The translations under genes and the position numbers were made by a program. A stretch of DNA of 64,000 bases from Hyphomicrobium sp. CS1GBMeth3 (GTDB taxonomy: Bacteria > Pseudomonadota > Alphaproteobacteria > Rhizobiales > Hyphomicrobiaceae): NCBI RefSeq assembly GCF_900117455.1, contig NZ_FPHO01000003.1, positions 1,702,501 through 1,766,500 on the forward strand, written 5' to 3'. This document shows, in pieces, positions 1-8,797 of the stretch. Every line of letters begins with the position of its first letter. The first letter of the stretch is position 1. The notes under the pieces were generated by a model that was not told the DNA's origin, made no database searches, and was given only the letters and a program-made list of their open reading frames with translations.

Positions 1-5
1 CCATA

Positions 6-25
6 CCTCTCGCGTTCGGGAGAGG
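6..25 (-). terminator. Possible weak terminator hairpin after dnaN
   Basis: A 6-bp inverted repeat (CCTCTC / GAGAGG) lies just downstream of the leftward dnaN gene. No T-run follows it on the minus strand, so termination is only a guess. The first 113 bases show no coding signal. In particular, no recF start is visible next to dnaN within the window. Confidence 0.25.
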
Positions 26-113
26 TCGGAAGCGATCGGTCATGGCGGAGCCATGCTTCGCATTGACTTCGCTTCCGGATGAGGGAACGCGAGACGCTGC
101 CGGCGCCTGCCGC

Positions 114-1232
114 CTAGACGCGCATTGGCATCAGCACGTAAAGCGCGTTGTCGTCCTCGGCGCTGCGGATCATCGTTGGCGACCCGGGGTCGGCAAGAAG
201 GAACCGCGCCTCGTCCCCTTCGAGCTGGCCGGCGATATCGAGCAGATATTTCGCGTTGAAGCCGATTTCGAGCGGCGTCGACGAATAGTTGACGCCAATC
301 TCTTCTGTCGCGCTGCCGCCTTCCGGGTTGTTGACCGAGAGCACGAGCTTGTCGCTGGCGAGGTTGAGCTTCACCGCGCGGCCGCGCTCGCTGGCAATCG
401 TGGAGACGCGATCGACGGCGCTCATGAAGTCGGCGTTGGCAACGCGCAGCTCCTTGTCGTTCCCCTGCGGTATGACGCGGCCGTAGTCGGGGAAAGTGCC
501 GTCGATGAGCTTCGACGTCAGCGTCACCGAGCCGATCTCGAAGCGCACCTTCGAAGTAGAGACAGCAACCGTGACGGTCTCGGCGCTCTCTTCGATCAGG
601 CGTTGCAACTCGTGCACCGTCTTGCGCGGGATGATGACACCCGGCATCGATTCCGCGCTCGGCGGACGCGGCAGCTCGGCCTGCGCCAGCCGGTGACCGT
701 CGGTGGCGACAGCGCGCAGCACCGGTGCCTTTCCGGTCTCGGCAATGTGCAGATAGATGCCGTTGAGGTAGTAGCGTGTCTCCTCGGTCGAGATCGCAAA
801 GCGCGTCTTGTCGATGAGCCGCTTGAGATCCTTGGCGGCGATCTCGAACGAGGTGCCGAGATCGCCGGCATTGAGATCCGGAAAATCTTCGGGCCCGAGT
901 GTCTGCAGCGCGAAGCGGGCCTGCCCGGCGGCGAGCGTCAGGCGCTCCTTCTCGGCGTCGCGGCGGATATCGATCTGGCTGCCTTCCGGGAGCTTGCGAA
1001 CGATGTCGTGCAGAATGTGGGCCGGCACGGTGACGGCGCCAGGCGCCCCAACCTCGGCCCGCACCTCCTCGATGACCTCGCGCTCAAGGTCCGTAGCCTT
1101 GAGCTCGAGCGCCTGTCCGGACGCCCTGAGCAGCACGTTGGAGAGAATCGGAATGGTCGTGCGGCGTTCGACGACGCTTGCCACATGTCCGAGCGCCCTC
1201 AGAAGTTCACCGCGTTCGATCACAAGCCTCAT
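114..1232 (-). CDS. dnaN: DNA polymerase III beta subunit (sliding clamp)
   Basis: DnaN is the ring-shaped dimeric processivity clamp that holds DNA polymerase III and many repair proteins on DNA. The 372-residue product has the usual bacterial length for three tandem clamp folds. It starts MRLVIERGELLRALGHV and ends in LMPMRV, matching the family's conserved C-terminal MPM[RL] tail. The ATG is preceded by GAGGCTACAG, which gives a GAG ribosome site at suitable spacing. It lies downstream of dnaA on the same strand, separated by about 350 bases, as in most bacteria. Confidence is very high. Confidence 0.98.
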   Translation of the reverse strand: MRLVIERGELLRALGHVASVVERRTTIPILSNVLLRASGQALELKATDLEREVIEEVRAEVGAPGAVTVPAHILHDIVRKLPEGSQIDIRRDAEKERLTLAAGQARFALQTLGPEDFPDLNAGDLGTSFEIAAKDLKRLIDKTRFAISTEETRYYLNGIYLHIAETGKAPVLRAVATDGHRLAQAELPRPPSAESMPGVIIPRKTVHELQRLIEESAETVTVAVSTSKVRFEIGSVTLTSKLIDGTFPDYGRVIPQGNDKELRVANADFMSAVDRVSTIASERGRAVKLNLASDKLVLSVNNPEGGSATEEIGVNYSSTPLEIGFNAKYLLDIAGQLEGDEARFLLADPGSPTMIRSAEDDNALYVLMPMRV

Positions 1233-1580
1233 CTGTAGCCTCGAAGTTGACGATCCCGCCTCTGGGCGGGGTCAAAGGTGGGAGAAGTGTAGCCCGTCGG
1301 TCCTCCGCTCAGCAGAGGGGTGCAGAAACTCAGCCTTCTTCATGGATGAAAGCAATGGCGTGCGAGCACAACTTGCCCCGATCACGCCTTGGATTTCAAG
1401 GGGGCGCAGGCCCTTCTAAGGGGTTTGCGCCCCAAAGCCGTGCTTTTTCTGTCCTGGCCCGATGAGACTTCGGGAGCGGTATCCGAAGACGCCGCTCCCG
1501 CCCCGCTCGAACGTGGCGCCGATCTCCCTCGAAACGCCACGCTCCTTGCTCAAACTCTGTGGCTTATCAGCCTGTTGGAA
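1233..1580 (-). other. dnaA-dnaN intergenic region with two hairpins
   Basis: This 348-base gap holds no credible gene. It has two strong inverted repeats: GGGGCGCA (1401-1408) with TGCGCCCC (1426-1433), and GGGAGCGG (1472-1479) with CCGCTCCC (1492-1499). Neither is followed by a T-run on the minus strand. They may be Rho-assisted 3' structures of the dnaA message or sites controlling dnaN. The dnaN promoter presumably lies between 1233 and about 1400. No consensus DnaA box was found here. Confidence 0.4.
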
Positions 1581-3122
1581 TTAGTGGCTAATAAGCTTCT
1601 TCAGCTCGTCGATCTCGTCGCGCAGGCTGGCATCATCGGCGATCACGCCCTCAATCTTGCGGATGGCGTGCAGAACCGTGGTGTGATCGCGATTTCCGAA
1701 GCGGCGCCCGATCTCGGGCAGCGACCGGTGCGTGAGCTGCTTGGCGAGATACATGCCGATCTGGCGCGGCCACACCACCGAGCGATGACGGCGCTGCGAC
1801 AGCAGATCTCCCTTCGAGACGCCGAAATGGCGCGAGATGATGCGCAGGATGTCCTCGATCTTGATCCGGCGCGGCTCGACACCCTGGTAGAGGTCACGCA
1901 CCACCGTCTCGGCGATGTCCGGCGTGATCGGCGCCCGCATATGCTGCCACGTGAGGTAGAGGCGGTTGATCGCGCCTTCGAGCTCGCGCCCGCTTTCGGT
2001 GAGACGGCTCGCGAGGATTTCCACGACTTCGCGCGACAGCTCGAAGCCCGGATCCTGCGCCCGCTTCTCAGCAAGCCGCTGATCGAGTACGCGGCAGCGC
2101 AACTCGCAGTCGAAGCTGCCGATCTCGGCGACGAGGCCGCGCTGCAGACGCGAGCGCATGCGCTCGTTCAAGCGCTCGATCTGCGCCGGATGACGGGCCG
2201 AGGCAACCACGACCTGACGGCCACCATCGAGTAACGCGTTGATGATGTGATCGAATTCCTGCTCGGTCTTCTCGCCCTGCATGAACTCGAGATCGTCGAT
2301 GAGCAGCATGTTGATCGAGCGGAACTTCTCCTTGAAGGAGAGCGAGTCCTGCGCGCGCAGCGCCTCGACGAACTGATAGCGGAAGCGCTCAGCCGTGAGA
2401 TAGAGCACCTGCGCGTTCTCGGCGCGACGCTTCACCTCCCAGGCGATGGCCTGCAGGAGATGCGTCTTGCCCATGCCGACGGACGAATAGAGATATAGCG
2501 GATTAAAGGCCGGGCTATCGGTGAGCACGGTCTCGGCAACCTGAATGGCGCCGGCGTGCGCCATGCGGTTCGACGCGCCGACCACGAAGTTGTCGAACGT
2601 ATGATGCGGATCGAGCGGCGAGCCCTCGAAACCGTCGACGCTGGTGCGGCCCGCAACCGGACGGATCACCGGCATGCGCACGGGCTCGATCTGTCCGAGA
2701 GCACGCGGCTCCGAGGCCTCACGCGCCAGCTTCTGAGCCTCGGCCTCGCGGGCGACGGTGCGCGCAGGGGGCGAGCCGGGCTGGCGCAAAGTAACGTCGA
2801 CGAGCTCTGCCGTCTTGAACTCCGCCTTGCAGCACCGAAGTAGCTCGTCCATGTAGTGAGACTGGATCCACTTGCGCAGGAAGACGACGGGGACAGAGAC
2901 CTTCACAGTCTTGCCGTCGAAGCTTTCGAACTCGAGTGCTTTGAACCAGCTCGTATAGATGTCCTCGCCGAGCCGGGCACGCAGCAATGCACGCACCTTC
3001 GCGCCCTTGCCTTCCGCGCTCTCGGCCGCAGGAGCGACGGCAACAACAGCCTCGCTTGGCCCCCGGTGCACGGCGCGACCGGGTGCAGTTAGAGACAGCT
3101 CCGCTTTCGAAATGGCTTGCAT
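1581..3122 (-). CDS. dnaA: Chromosomal replication initiator protein DnaA
   Basis: DnaA is the AAA+ initiator that binds DnaA boxes and melts the origin. From the ATG at 3122 the product is 513 residues. It has an N-terminal domain I (ALLRARLGEDIYTSWF), a linker, a Walker A loop (VGMGKTHLLQA, about residue 215), a Walker B (LLIDDLEF), and a C-terminal DnaA-box-binding signature (RDHTTVLHAIRKIE). The start at 3122 is preferred to an upstream start at 3194 because DnaA homology begins after it. The upstream 24 residues are not DnaA-like. The first glycine position of the P-loop is Ser (YSSVGMGKT) instead of the YGGVGLGKT seen in many DnaA proteins. Divergent P-loop starts occur in alphaproteobacteria, so function is not in doubt. 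Confidence 0.98.
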   Translation of the reverse strand: MQAISKAELSLTAPGRAVHRGPSEAVVAVAPAAESAEGKGAKVRALLRARLGEDIYTSWFKALEFESFDGKTVKVSVPVVFLRKWIQSHYMDELLRCCKAEFKTAELVDVTLRQPGSPPARTVAREAEAQKLAREASEPRALGQIEPVRMPVIRPVAGRTSVDGFEGSPLDPHHTFDNFVVGASNRMAHAGAIQVAETVLTDSPAFNPLYLYSSVGMGKTHLLQAIAWEVKRRAENAQVLYLTAERFRYQFVEALRAQDSLSFKEKFRSINMLLIDDLEFMQGEKTEQEFDHIINALLDGGRQVVVASARHPAQIERLNERMRSRLQRGLVAEIGSFDCELRCRVLDQRLAEKRAQDPGFELSREVVEILASRLTESGRELEGAINRLYLTWQHMRAPITPDIAETVVRDLYQGVEPRRIKIEDILRIISRHFGVSKGDLLSQRRHRSVVWPRQIGMYLAKQLTHRSLPEIGRRFGNRDHTTVLHAIRKIEGVIADDASLRDEIDELKKLISH

Positions 3123-3221
3123 TTTTTGTACCCCGCACTTGCTAAGCCTGCCTTCCGCAAGGCAGACGATCCATGGCGTTGCTCGTTCGCCCAAACGAGC
3201 CGCGCCAGTCCCTCAGACGCT

Positions 3222-3677
3222 CTATCCTTGCCGCCAAGGCAGGCCGGCTGCTTTCCAGCCTGCGACCTGTCCTCGCTTTTGGGTGGCATCGAGAGGGCCC
3301 TCGAAGCCATCCGCGACGTTGCGGCTGCGCGTATAGCCGGCGTCTGCCATTGCAGCGGCAGCCGCACGGCTGCGCGCCCCTGACCGGCAGATGAAGAACA
3401 GCTCAGCGTCCTTCGATACGCCGGCCCCCTCGAGCAGCCCGCTCAACTTTTCCACAAAATCCGGGTCAACCCGATTGTCTGGAAAAGCCTGCCACTCGAT
3501 GGCCTGTACACGCTTGTTCAGCGTGCTGAGATCCGGCAGTCCAACGAACGTCCACTCTGCTCGAGTCCGCACATCGACCAGAACGGCGTCGGCGTCAGCT
3601 TGAAGGCGGGCCCATGTTTCTTCCACAGGCACATCTTCAATTTTGACGCTGTTGGACAAACCCTTACCCTCGACCAC
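3222..3677 (-). CDS. Rhodanese-like domain protein
   Basis: This is a single rhodanese domain of 151 residues. The active-site loop is FICRSGARS with the persulfide-forming Cys at residue 97, and VLVDVRTRAEW is the conserved CH2 motif at about residues 32-42. Family members transfer sulfane sulfur or act in thiol and redox chemistry; the substrate cannot be told from sequence. It lies 100 bases upstream of dnaA on the same strand and could share transcripts with it. A DnaA-box-like 9-mer, TTTTCCACA, lies inside the gene at 3448-3456, and a GAGTC site lies at 3563. Both may belong to the adjacent candidate origin. Confidence 0.85.
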   Translation of the reverse strand: MVEGKGLSNSVKIEDVPVEETWARLQADADAVLVDVRTRAEWTFVGLPDLSTLNKRVQAIEWQAFPDNRVDPDFVEKLSGLLEGAGVSKDAELFFICRSGARSRAAAAAMADAGYTRSRNVADGFEGPLDATQKRGQVAGWKAAGLPWRQG

Positions 3678-4213
3678 TTACCCGGCCCGACCAGAAAAAT
3701 TCCCAAGTCGGAACGGTTAACCAAAGTAAAAAGTCAGCAATGATCCAGCATTACGCATCGGCATCCCGTGAAATCCTACGGGATACTTACGCTCAACTGA
3801 AAAACTGAAGATTCCAGGATGACGCTACGCAACAAAAACCCAGAGTCTCGGGCGGGGATATACTGGGCATTACAGCCCTCGGGCCCCGTCGCGCTGACAA
3901 GGACTCTTTTAACGGACCGGTAACCTCTTCGCAAGCGTCGCGATGGGTGGAGAAGGCGCTGGCGAGGCACTGGATGAGCGGTGCGTGCAACGTGGAAAAC
4001 TTGAGTCCTCTCCACAGGTGCAGTGGGGAAACTCGTTGAGGCCAAAGCCAATTCGACGACGGTCGTGTGATGGCAATTTTAAATTACGGCGTTCCTGTGA
4101 CACGTCCCAAAGGGGTGCTTTTTTGTTTGCCGCCTCGACTCGCGATCGAGAGCCGAAAAATCCGAGTCCGGAGCACCCGTTCGGACAGCCTCAAAAATCC
4201 GTCACTTAGAAGC
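3678..4213. other. Candidate chromosomal replication origin (oriC) region
   Basis: This long non-coding gap sits between rpsT and the rhodanese-dnaA unit. It is visibly less GC-rich than its surroundings (for example TTTTAAATTACGG near 4078). GANTC sites (CcrM methylation) are dense: 3902, 4003, 4137 and 4164 here, with 4230 and 4300 just beyond and 3563 just before. A near-consensus CtrA site, TTAA-N7-GTAA, lies at 3909-3923. Imperfect DnaA boxes are TGATCCAGC (3741-3749) and CTCTCCACA (4008-4016), plus TTTTCCACA at 3448 in the adjacent gene. A perfect 7-bp inverted repeat, ATCCCGT/ACGGGAT, lies at 3763-3784. The combination resembles alphaproteobacterial origins, but no box is perfect. It could instead be only a regulated promoter region. 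Confidence 0.42.
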
Positions 4214-4250
4214 AAAAAGGAAGGCCGGCGACTCCGTCGCGCGGCCTTCC
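4214..4250 (-). terminator. Rho-independent terminator of rpsT
   Basis: Read on the minus strand, a GC-rich hairpin (arms GGAAGGCC...GGCCTTCC with extended inner pairing and one bulge) is followed directly by TTTTT. It lies about 70 bases after the rpsT stop codon, which fits an intrinsic terminator. Confidence 0.85.
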
Positions 4251-4317
4251 CTGTGGCGAACACAGCACACTCTCGCGGCTGACAATCAGTTTTGCAAAAG
4301 AGTCTGTGCGAAAGTGG

Positions 4318-4581
4318 TCAGGCCATCGCCTTCACGCGCTGCGAGAGGCGCGAAACCTTGCGGCTTGCAGTGCGCGGATGCATGACGCCCTTCTGCGCCG
4401 TGCGAACGAGCGAGGGCTCGGCAGCCTTGAGAGCGGCCGTCGCGGCGGCCTTGTCGCCCGAGGCGATCGCCTCTTCGACCTTGCGTACGCTGCTCTTCAC
4501 CGCCGAGCGGCGGCTCTTGTTGACTTCCGTACGGCGCACGGTCTGACGCGCCGCCTTCTTTGCCGACTTGGTGTTGGCCAT
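4318..4581 (-). CDS. rpsT: 30S ribosomal protein S20
   Basis: The 87-residue product begins [17 protein letters not shown] and is Lys/Arg-rich throughout, as expected for S20, which binds 16S rRNA early in small-subunit assembly. A good ribosome site (AGAAGGAAAG) precedes the ATG. Its place just upstream of dnaA is conserved in Hyphomicrobiales. A clear terminator follows, so it is probably a single-gene transcript. Confidence 0.98.
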   Translation of the reverse strand: MANTKSAKKAARQTVRRTEVNKSRRSAVKSSVRKVEEAIASGDKAAATAALKAAEPSLVRTAQKGVMHPRTASRKVSRLSQRVKAMA

Positions 4582-4906
4582 TGAGGCTTTCCTTCTGTTC
4601 GAAAGCTTTCCCGGCGCCGGGCACGCTTTCTGACGTTGCTCAGAAATGATGACAATTGCGTCTGCGCTTTTGCGAAGCCTTGCCCTGCGTCGGTGGCGGG
4701 TCGGCCGCGCGGAGAAAGCGCAAGCTCAAATGCATTGACCGCCCGAAACCTGCGTTCCGAGCGGGCTGACGATGAGACCGACGGTCACGTCTGAGCCGTT
4801 AAGACCCGAGCCGGCCGGGGTCGGTGGCCCCGTCTATAGCGGTGGGGGCCGTCCGCGGTCAACGGATTTGGCCGGCTGGCTGGGCTCTTGGGAGGGGCCT
4901 TCGGCC
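4582..4906. other. Intergenic region upstream of rpsT
   Basis: These 325 bases hold no ORF with family resemblance. They should contain the leftward rpsT promoter. The segment next to the redoxin gene (about 4890-4920) has a short GGCC-rich repeat (GGGGCCTTCGGCCTC) that could form a small hairpin. Nothing else stands out. Confidence 0.4.
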
Positions 4907-5461
4907 TCAGGCGGCCTTCCATTTGATCGAGCAGCCCAGAGACGGCACCTGCTCTAGAGGCCCGCGGCCGGTTTCGGCCACCGCCTTCATGGCCTCGAAG
5001 GGGCCCCGCCGCACCCCCGCCGGCGCTGGATTGCGGCCGCTGGCGTCGATCCGGCCCCGGTACTGGAGCTCGAGATCACGGTTAAAGCCGAAGAAGTCCG
5101 GCGTGCAGACCGCCCCATAGAGGCGTGCGACGTCTTGGCTCTCGTCATAGAGATACGGGAACGGGAAGCCGTGCTCATCCGCCGCTTCCTTCATGCGCGG
5201 AAAGCTGTCCTCCGGATAGGTCGCCGCGTCGTTCGAGGAGATCGCGACCGTCGCCACCCCGAGCCGCGCGAGGTCCTCGGCGTCACGCACGATGCGATCC
5301 AGCACCGCCTGCACGTAGGGGCAGTGATTGCAGATGAACATGACGAGCGTGCCGTTCGGCCCCTTGAGCTCGTCGAGCGTGTAGGTCTTGCCGTCTGTCG
5401 CCGGCAGCCGGAAATCCGGTGCCTTCCAGCCGAAATCGCAAATCGGGGTGGCTTCGGCCAT
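4907..5461 (-). CDS. Thioredoxin-fold redoxin (peroxiredoxin-like, AhpC/TSA type)
   Basis: This 184-residue cytosolic protein has the AhpC/TSA-like start (DFGWKAPDFRLPATDGKTYTLDEL). The active-site loop CNHCPYVQAV gives a CxxC pair at about residues 44-47. A second conserved region, YGAVCTPDFFGF, follows at about residue 117. The family is annotated as thioredoxin family or PRX-like and probably reduces peroxides or disulfides; the physiological partner is unknown. The start follows CGGAGATAGGCGAG. No signal peptide is visible. It is transcribed alone, divergent from the channel gene. Confidence 0.85.
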   Translation of the reverse strand: MAEATPICDFGWKAPDFRLPATDGKTYTLDELKGPNGTLVMFICNHCPYVQAVLDRIVRDAEDLARLGVATVAISSNDAATYPEDSFPRMKEAADEHGFPFPYLYDESQDVARLYGAVCTPDFFGFNRDLELQYRGRIDASGRNPAPAGVRRGPFEAMKAVAETGRGPLEQVPSLGCSIKWKAA

Positions 5462-5581
5462 CTCGCCTATCTCCGTTGACCGCGCGGCCGCAGCGCGCTT
5501 GCCGAGCTAAGCTGGGCCGAGACAGTATCGGGTTGCGGGGCTAGACTTCAACCCGTGGCATGGGGAGGGGGTCTTCTCAAC

Positions 5582-6850
5582 ATGGATCACGACCGCGGAA
5601 TCCCAGTCGGCGAGTTCTCCCCGGATGGACCGGCCATGCGCCTGCGAGCGCTCGCGGGCCTCGCCGCCGTGCGGCGCGCCCTTCACGGGAGCTCGTCGTG
5701 GCGCGCACGGATCTTCGAGATCATCGAATTCGGCCATGGTGGAAGCCGGGCGAGTCGGGTCTTCGACAGCGTCATCATCAGTCTCATCCTGCTCAACATC
5801 GCCGCCTTCGTGGCCGAGACAGTGCCGTCGCTATCGGCCGCGTACGGCTCCTATTTCACCGCCTTCGAGGTTCTGTCGGTAGCGATCTTCACCGTCGAAT
5901 ACGCCCTGCGCCTGTGGACCGCCGTCGAGGTGCCGTTCCTAAAGTCCTTTCCCCCCTGGAAAGCTCGGCTAAAGTTTGCATTGCGCCCCGCACTTCTCAT
6001 CGATCTGGCCGCGATCCTTCCATTCTATATCGCCATGCTGGTCACGATCGATCTCAGAGTCCTTCGGGCTCTCAGGCTGCTGCGCTTCTTCAAGCTCTCG
6101 CGCTATTCGCCGGCGATGCACACGTTGCTGCGAGTGCTCGTCAACGAGCGGCGGTCGCTGATCGGTGCCGGACTTCTCCTCCTCACGGTTGTGCTGTTTG
6201 CCTCGACCGGCATCTACTACATAGAAGGTCATGCTCAGCCCGAAAGCTTCGGAAGCGTGCCCGATGCAGCATGGTGGGCGATCGCCACGCTGACAACGGT
6301 AGGCTATGGCGACGTTGCGCCCATCACGTCGCTCGGCAAGACGTTCGGCTCGATCGTCATGGTCACGGGGCTCTGCATCCTGGCGTTGCCCGTGGCGATC
6401 ATCTCTGCCGGGTTTGCGCAGGAGCTTGCGCGGCGCGACTTCGTCGTCACTTGGTCACTCATGTCGCGCATCCCCCTGTTTGCTGAGCTGGACGCGCGCT
6501 CGGTCGAGAAGATCATGCCGCTCCTCCATGCCCACAATCTGCCACCGAACCTGGAGGTCCAGAGTGAGGGCGCGGCGGGACGCGCCATGTATTTCATCGC
6601 ATCCGGGCAAGTCGTGCACCATCTGGCATCGGGCGACCGCATTTATGCCAAGGGGGACTTTTTCGGCGTCTCCGAAATGCTTGAGCTGGAGCAGATGCAG
6701 GGCTCATTCGTGACGGCCTCGAAATGCCGGCTTCTCAAGCTACACAGCGAGGACTTCCATCGGCTCGAGGTCGCAAGCCCGGAGATCGGCAGCCACCTGC
6801 GGTGCAAGACTCGCAAGAAAGATGCGGCCGAGGCAACATCGAAGGCGTGA
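5582..6850 (+). CDS. Voltage-gated-type K+ channel with degenerate cyclic-nucleotide-binding domain
   Basis: This is a six-TM potassium channel of about 422 residues resembling the Mesorhizobium MloK1 class. Visible parts are S1 (VIISLILLNIAAFVAET), S2, S3, and an S4 with regularly spaced arginines (LRVLRALRLLRFFKLSR). A pore helix with the K+ selectivity filter TTVGYGD and S6 (ILALPVAIISAGFAQEL) follow. The C-terminal 130 residues have a cNMP-binding fold, but the phosphate-binding cassette is altered. Where MloK1-type proteins have FGE(M/I)AL followed by an RSA/RTA arginine, this one has FFGVSEMLELEQMQGSFVTA with no arginine. The ATG at 5582 is preferred over a GTG at 5555 because a GGGGAGGGGG ribosome site precedes it. 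Confidence 0.88.
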   Translation: MDHDRGIPVGEFSPDGPAMRLRALAGLAAVRRALHGSSSWRARIFEIIEFGHGGSRASRVFDSVIISLILLNIAAFVAETVPSLSAAYGSYFTAFEVLSVAIFTVEYALRLWTAVEVPFLKSFPPWKARLKFALRPALLIDLAAILPFYIAMLVTIDLRVLRALRLLRFFKLSRYSPAMHTLLRVLVNERRSLIGAGLLLLTVVLFASTGIYYIEGHAQPESFGSVPDAAWWAIATLTTVGYGDVAPITSLGKTFGSIVMVTGLCILALPVAIISAGFAQELARRDFVVTWSLMSRIPLFAELDARSVEKIMPLLHAHNLPPNLEVQSEGAAGRAMYFIASGQVVHHLASGDRIYAKGDFFGVSEMLELEQMQGSFVTASKCRLLKLHSEDFHRLEVASPEIGSHLRCKTRKKDAAEATSKA

Positions 6851-6858
6851 CGCATTCG

Positions 6859-7716
6859 TCAAACTTCAAGGCGCTCGAAGGTGAGGCCTTCGCCCGCGAA
6901 CACACGCGCCCGCGCACTCGCTTCAGCGGGATCGCCGGTGGTGAGCAGCACCCGGCGCGGCGTCTCGACCGTCTCACCCTTGTAACGCGGATGCCGCTGC
7001 AGATAGTCCTCGAGACTGTCAGCGACCACCTCTGGCTGCGAAAGAATGCGTGTCGCTTGAGGCAGATGGCGCCGGAACAGGTGCTCGACAAGGGGGAAAT
7101 GCGTGCACCCCAGGATGGCGCGGTGAGGCGGCTCGCCGCCGGCCTGAGCCATGGCGCCGGCAATGCCCGTCTCCACGAGGCGTTCGAGTTCGGCTTTGCC
7201 CGCGCCATGCTCGATGGCACCGGCAAGCTCCGAGCACACCTGCTGCACCAAGGTGACTTTCGGGCAGCGCTTGCGGATCTCCTCCGCATAGACGTTGGAG
7301 GCGATGGTGCGCGTGGTGCCGAACACGGCGATGCGATCGGTCAGGAATTTCTGCGGATACTGCGGCGTGGTCACGGCCCAAGGCGTTTGCGTCGCGGCTT
7401 CGACCGTTGGCGCGACAATGCCGATGACGTTGTGGCCTAGCGCCGTCCACGGCGTCTCGGGAAGCCAGCTTGTTTGCAAACGCCGAGCGGCGACCGCTGT
7501 CGCCGTGTTGCAGCCGAGCAGAACGAGCTTGCACCCGACCCCGAAAAGGCGCTCGACGGACGCGCGCGTAAGCTCGATGATCTCCTCGGAAGGGCGGTTG
7601 CCATACGGCACGTTCGCATGGTCTCCGAGGTAGACGAACGAAACCTCGGGAAACCTCTGCGTCAGCGCGGCAAGGACCGTGAGCCCCCCAAGTCCGGAAT
7701 CGAAGACACCAATCAT
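6859..7716 (-). CDS. murI: Glutamate racemase
   Basis: MurI converts L-Glu to D-Glu for peptidoglycan precursors. The 285-residue protein has the N-terminal signature MIGVFDSGLGGLTV. The two catalytic cysteines sit in LLGCNTATAVA and LGCTHFPLV, and there is a YLGDHANVPYG loop. Length and motifs are complete. It follows fabI by about 80 bases on the same strand and may be transcribed with the fab genes. The gene ends only 8 bases from the stop of the convergent channel gene. Confidence 0.96.
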   Translation of the reverse strand: MIGVFDSGLGGLTVLAALTQRFPEVSFVYLGDHANVPYGNRPSEEIIELTRASVERLFGVGCKLVLLGCNTATAVAARRLQTSWLPETPWTALGHNVIGIVAPTVEAATQTPWAVTTPQYPQKFLTDRIAVFGTTRTIASNVYAEEIRKRCPKVTLVQQVCSELAGAIEHGAGKAELERLVETGIAGAMAQAGGEPPHRAILGCTHFPLVEHLFRRHLPQATRILSQPEVVADSLEDYLQRHPRYKGETVETPRRVLLTTGDPAEASARARVFAGEGLTFERLEV

Positions 7717-7796
7717 GACGGCCTTGTTTGCCGGTCGGCGCCTTCCAGGTCAATCGGCGAGCTTTCGTCTCGATCGATACGGCGGCTGTTTGGCTG

Positions 7797-8672
7797 CTAT
7801 TCCGCGGCTTCGGGCGGCGAGCGCCCAGCAGCGGCGGCGGTTGCTTCCTGGTCCGCCGTCTTGAGCGCATCGAGGCTCGGCATCGAGATGGTGCTGTAGC
7901 CGCAGTCCACGAAGTGCACTTCGCCCGTCACCGCGCCCGAGAGTTCCGACAGCAGATAGAGTGCCGACCCGCCGACGTCGTTGAGGCTTGGCGTACGCCG
8001 CAACGGCGCGTGCTCTTTCTGGAAGTTGAAGATGACGCGCGCATCCGACACGCCGGCGCCGGACAGCGTGCGCATGGGGCCGGCTGAAAGCGCGTTGACG
8101 CGGATGTTCTGCGACCCGAGGTCGGCGGCGAGGTAGCGCACGGAGGCTTCGAGCGCCGCCTTGGCAACGCCCATCACGTTGTAGGACGGGACCGAGCGCG
8201 TCGCGCCGCCGTAGCTCAGCGTCAGAAGCGAGCCGCCGTTCGGCATCAGCTCCATGGCGCGCTGCGCGATCTCGGTGAACGAGAAGCAGGAGATCACCAT
8301 TGTGTTGGTGAAGTTGTCGCGCGTCGTGTTCACGTAGCGGCCGGCAAGCTCGCGCGGATCCGAGAAGGCCAGCGCGTGTACGACGAAGTCGAGACTGCCC
8401 CAGACCTCCTTCACTTTCGCGAAGACGTTGTCGACGGTCTTGAGGTCGAGCACATTGCACGGCTCGATGATCTCGGCACCGATTGACTGCGCGAGCGGAA
8501 CAGCGCGGCGCCCGAACGCGCCGTCCTGATAGCTGAACGCCAGCTTGGCGCCGTGCCCGTGCAGGGCGCGCGCGATACCCCAGGCGATCGAGCGATCGTT
8601 GGCGACGCCCATGATCAGGCCGCGCTTGCCCGCCATCAGCGGGCCGGGGTTGGTGACATCAAATTCGGCCAT
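7797..8672 (-). CDS. fabI: Enoyl-[acyl-carrier-protein] reductase (NADH), FabI
   Basis: FabI performs the last reduction of the fatty-acid elongation cycle. The 291-residue product starts MAEFDVTNPGPLMAGKRG. It has the FabI nucleotide-binding segment GLIMGVANDRSIAWGIA and the catalytic Tyr-x6-Lys (SYNVMGVAKAALE). The start at 8672 is chosen because the upstream in-frame 38 residues have no FabI similarity. It lies downstream of fabA-fabB, the arrangement of the rhizobial unsaturated fatty-acid gene set. The C-terminus is extended and Ala/Glu-rich. Confidence 0.96.
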   Translation of the reverse strand: MAEFDVTNPGPLMAGKRGLIMGVANDRSIAWGIARALHGHGAKLAFSYQDGAFGRRAVPLAQSIGAEIIEPCNVLDLKTVDNVFAKVKEVWGSLDFVVHALAFSDPRELAGRYVNTTRDNFTNTMVISCFSFTEIAQRAMELMPNGGSLLTLSYGGATRSVPSYNVMGVAKAALEASVRYLAADLGSQNIRVNALSAGPMRTLSGAGVSDARVIFNFQKEHAPLRRTPSLNDVGGSALYLLSELSGAVTGEVHFVDCGYSTISMPSLDALKTADQEATAAAAGRSPPEAAE

Positions 8673-8797
8673 AGACGACCTCACACTCACACCAAATCTG
8701 CGGCCAGTGTCGAACCAGCCGCGTCCGTTTTCATAAACCTTCATGCCAAGCCGTCTCCGTGAGGCGGGTGCCTCACCAGCCGGCAACTTGCAGCACC

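Noticed and set aside
42..1238. A 398-codon plus-strand frame across dnaN
   Set aside because: It is antisense to a complete dnaN gene, Arg/Ala/Asp-rich, without family motifs; a high-GC shadow.
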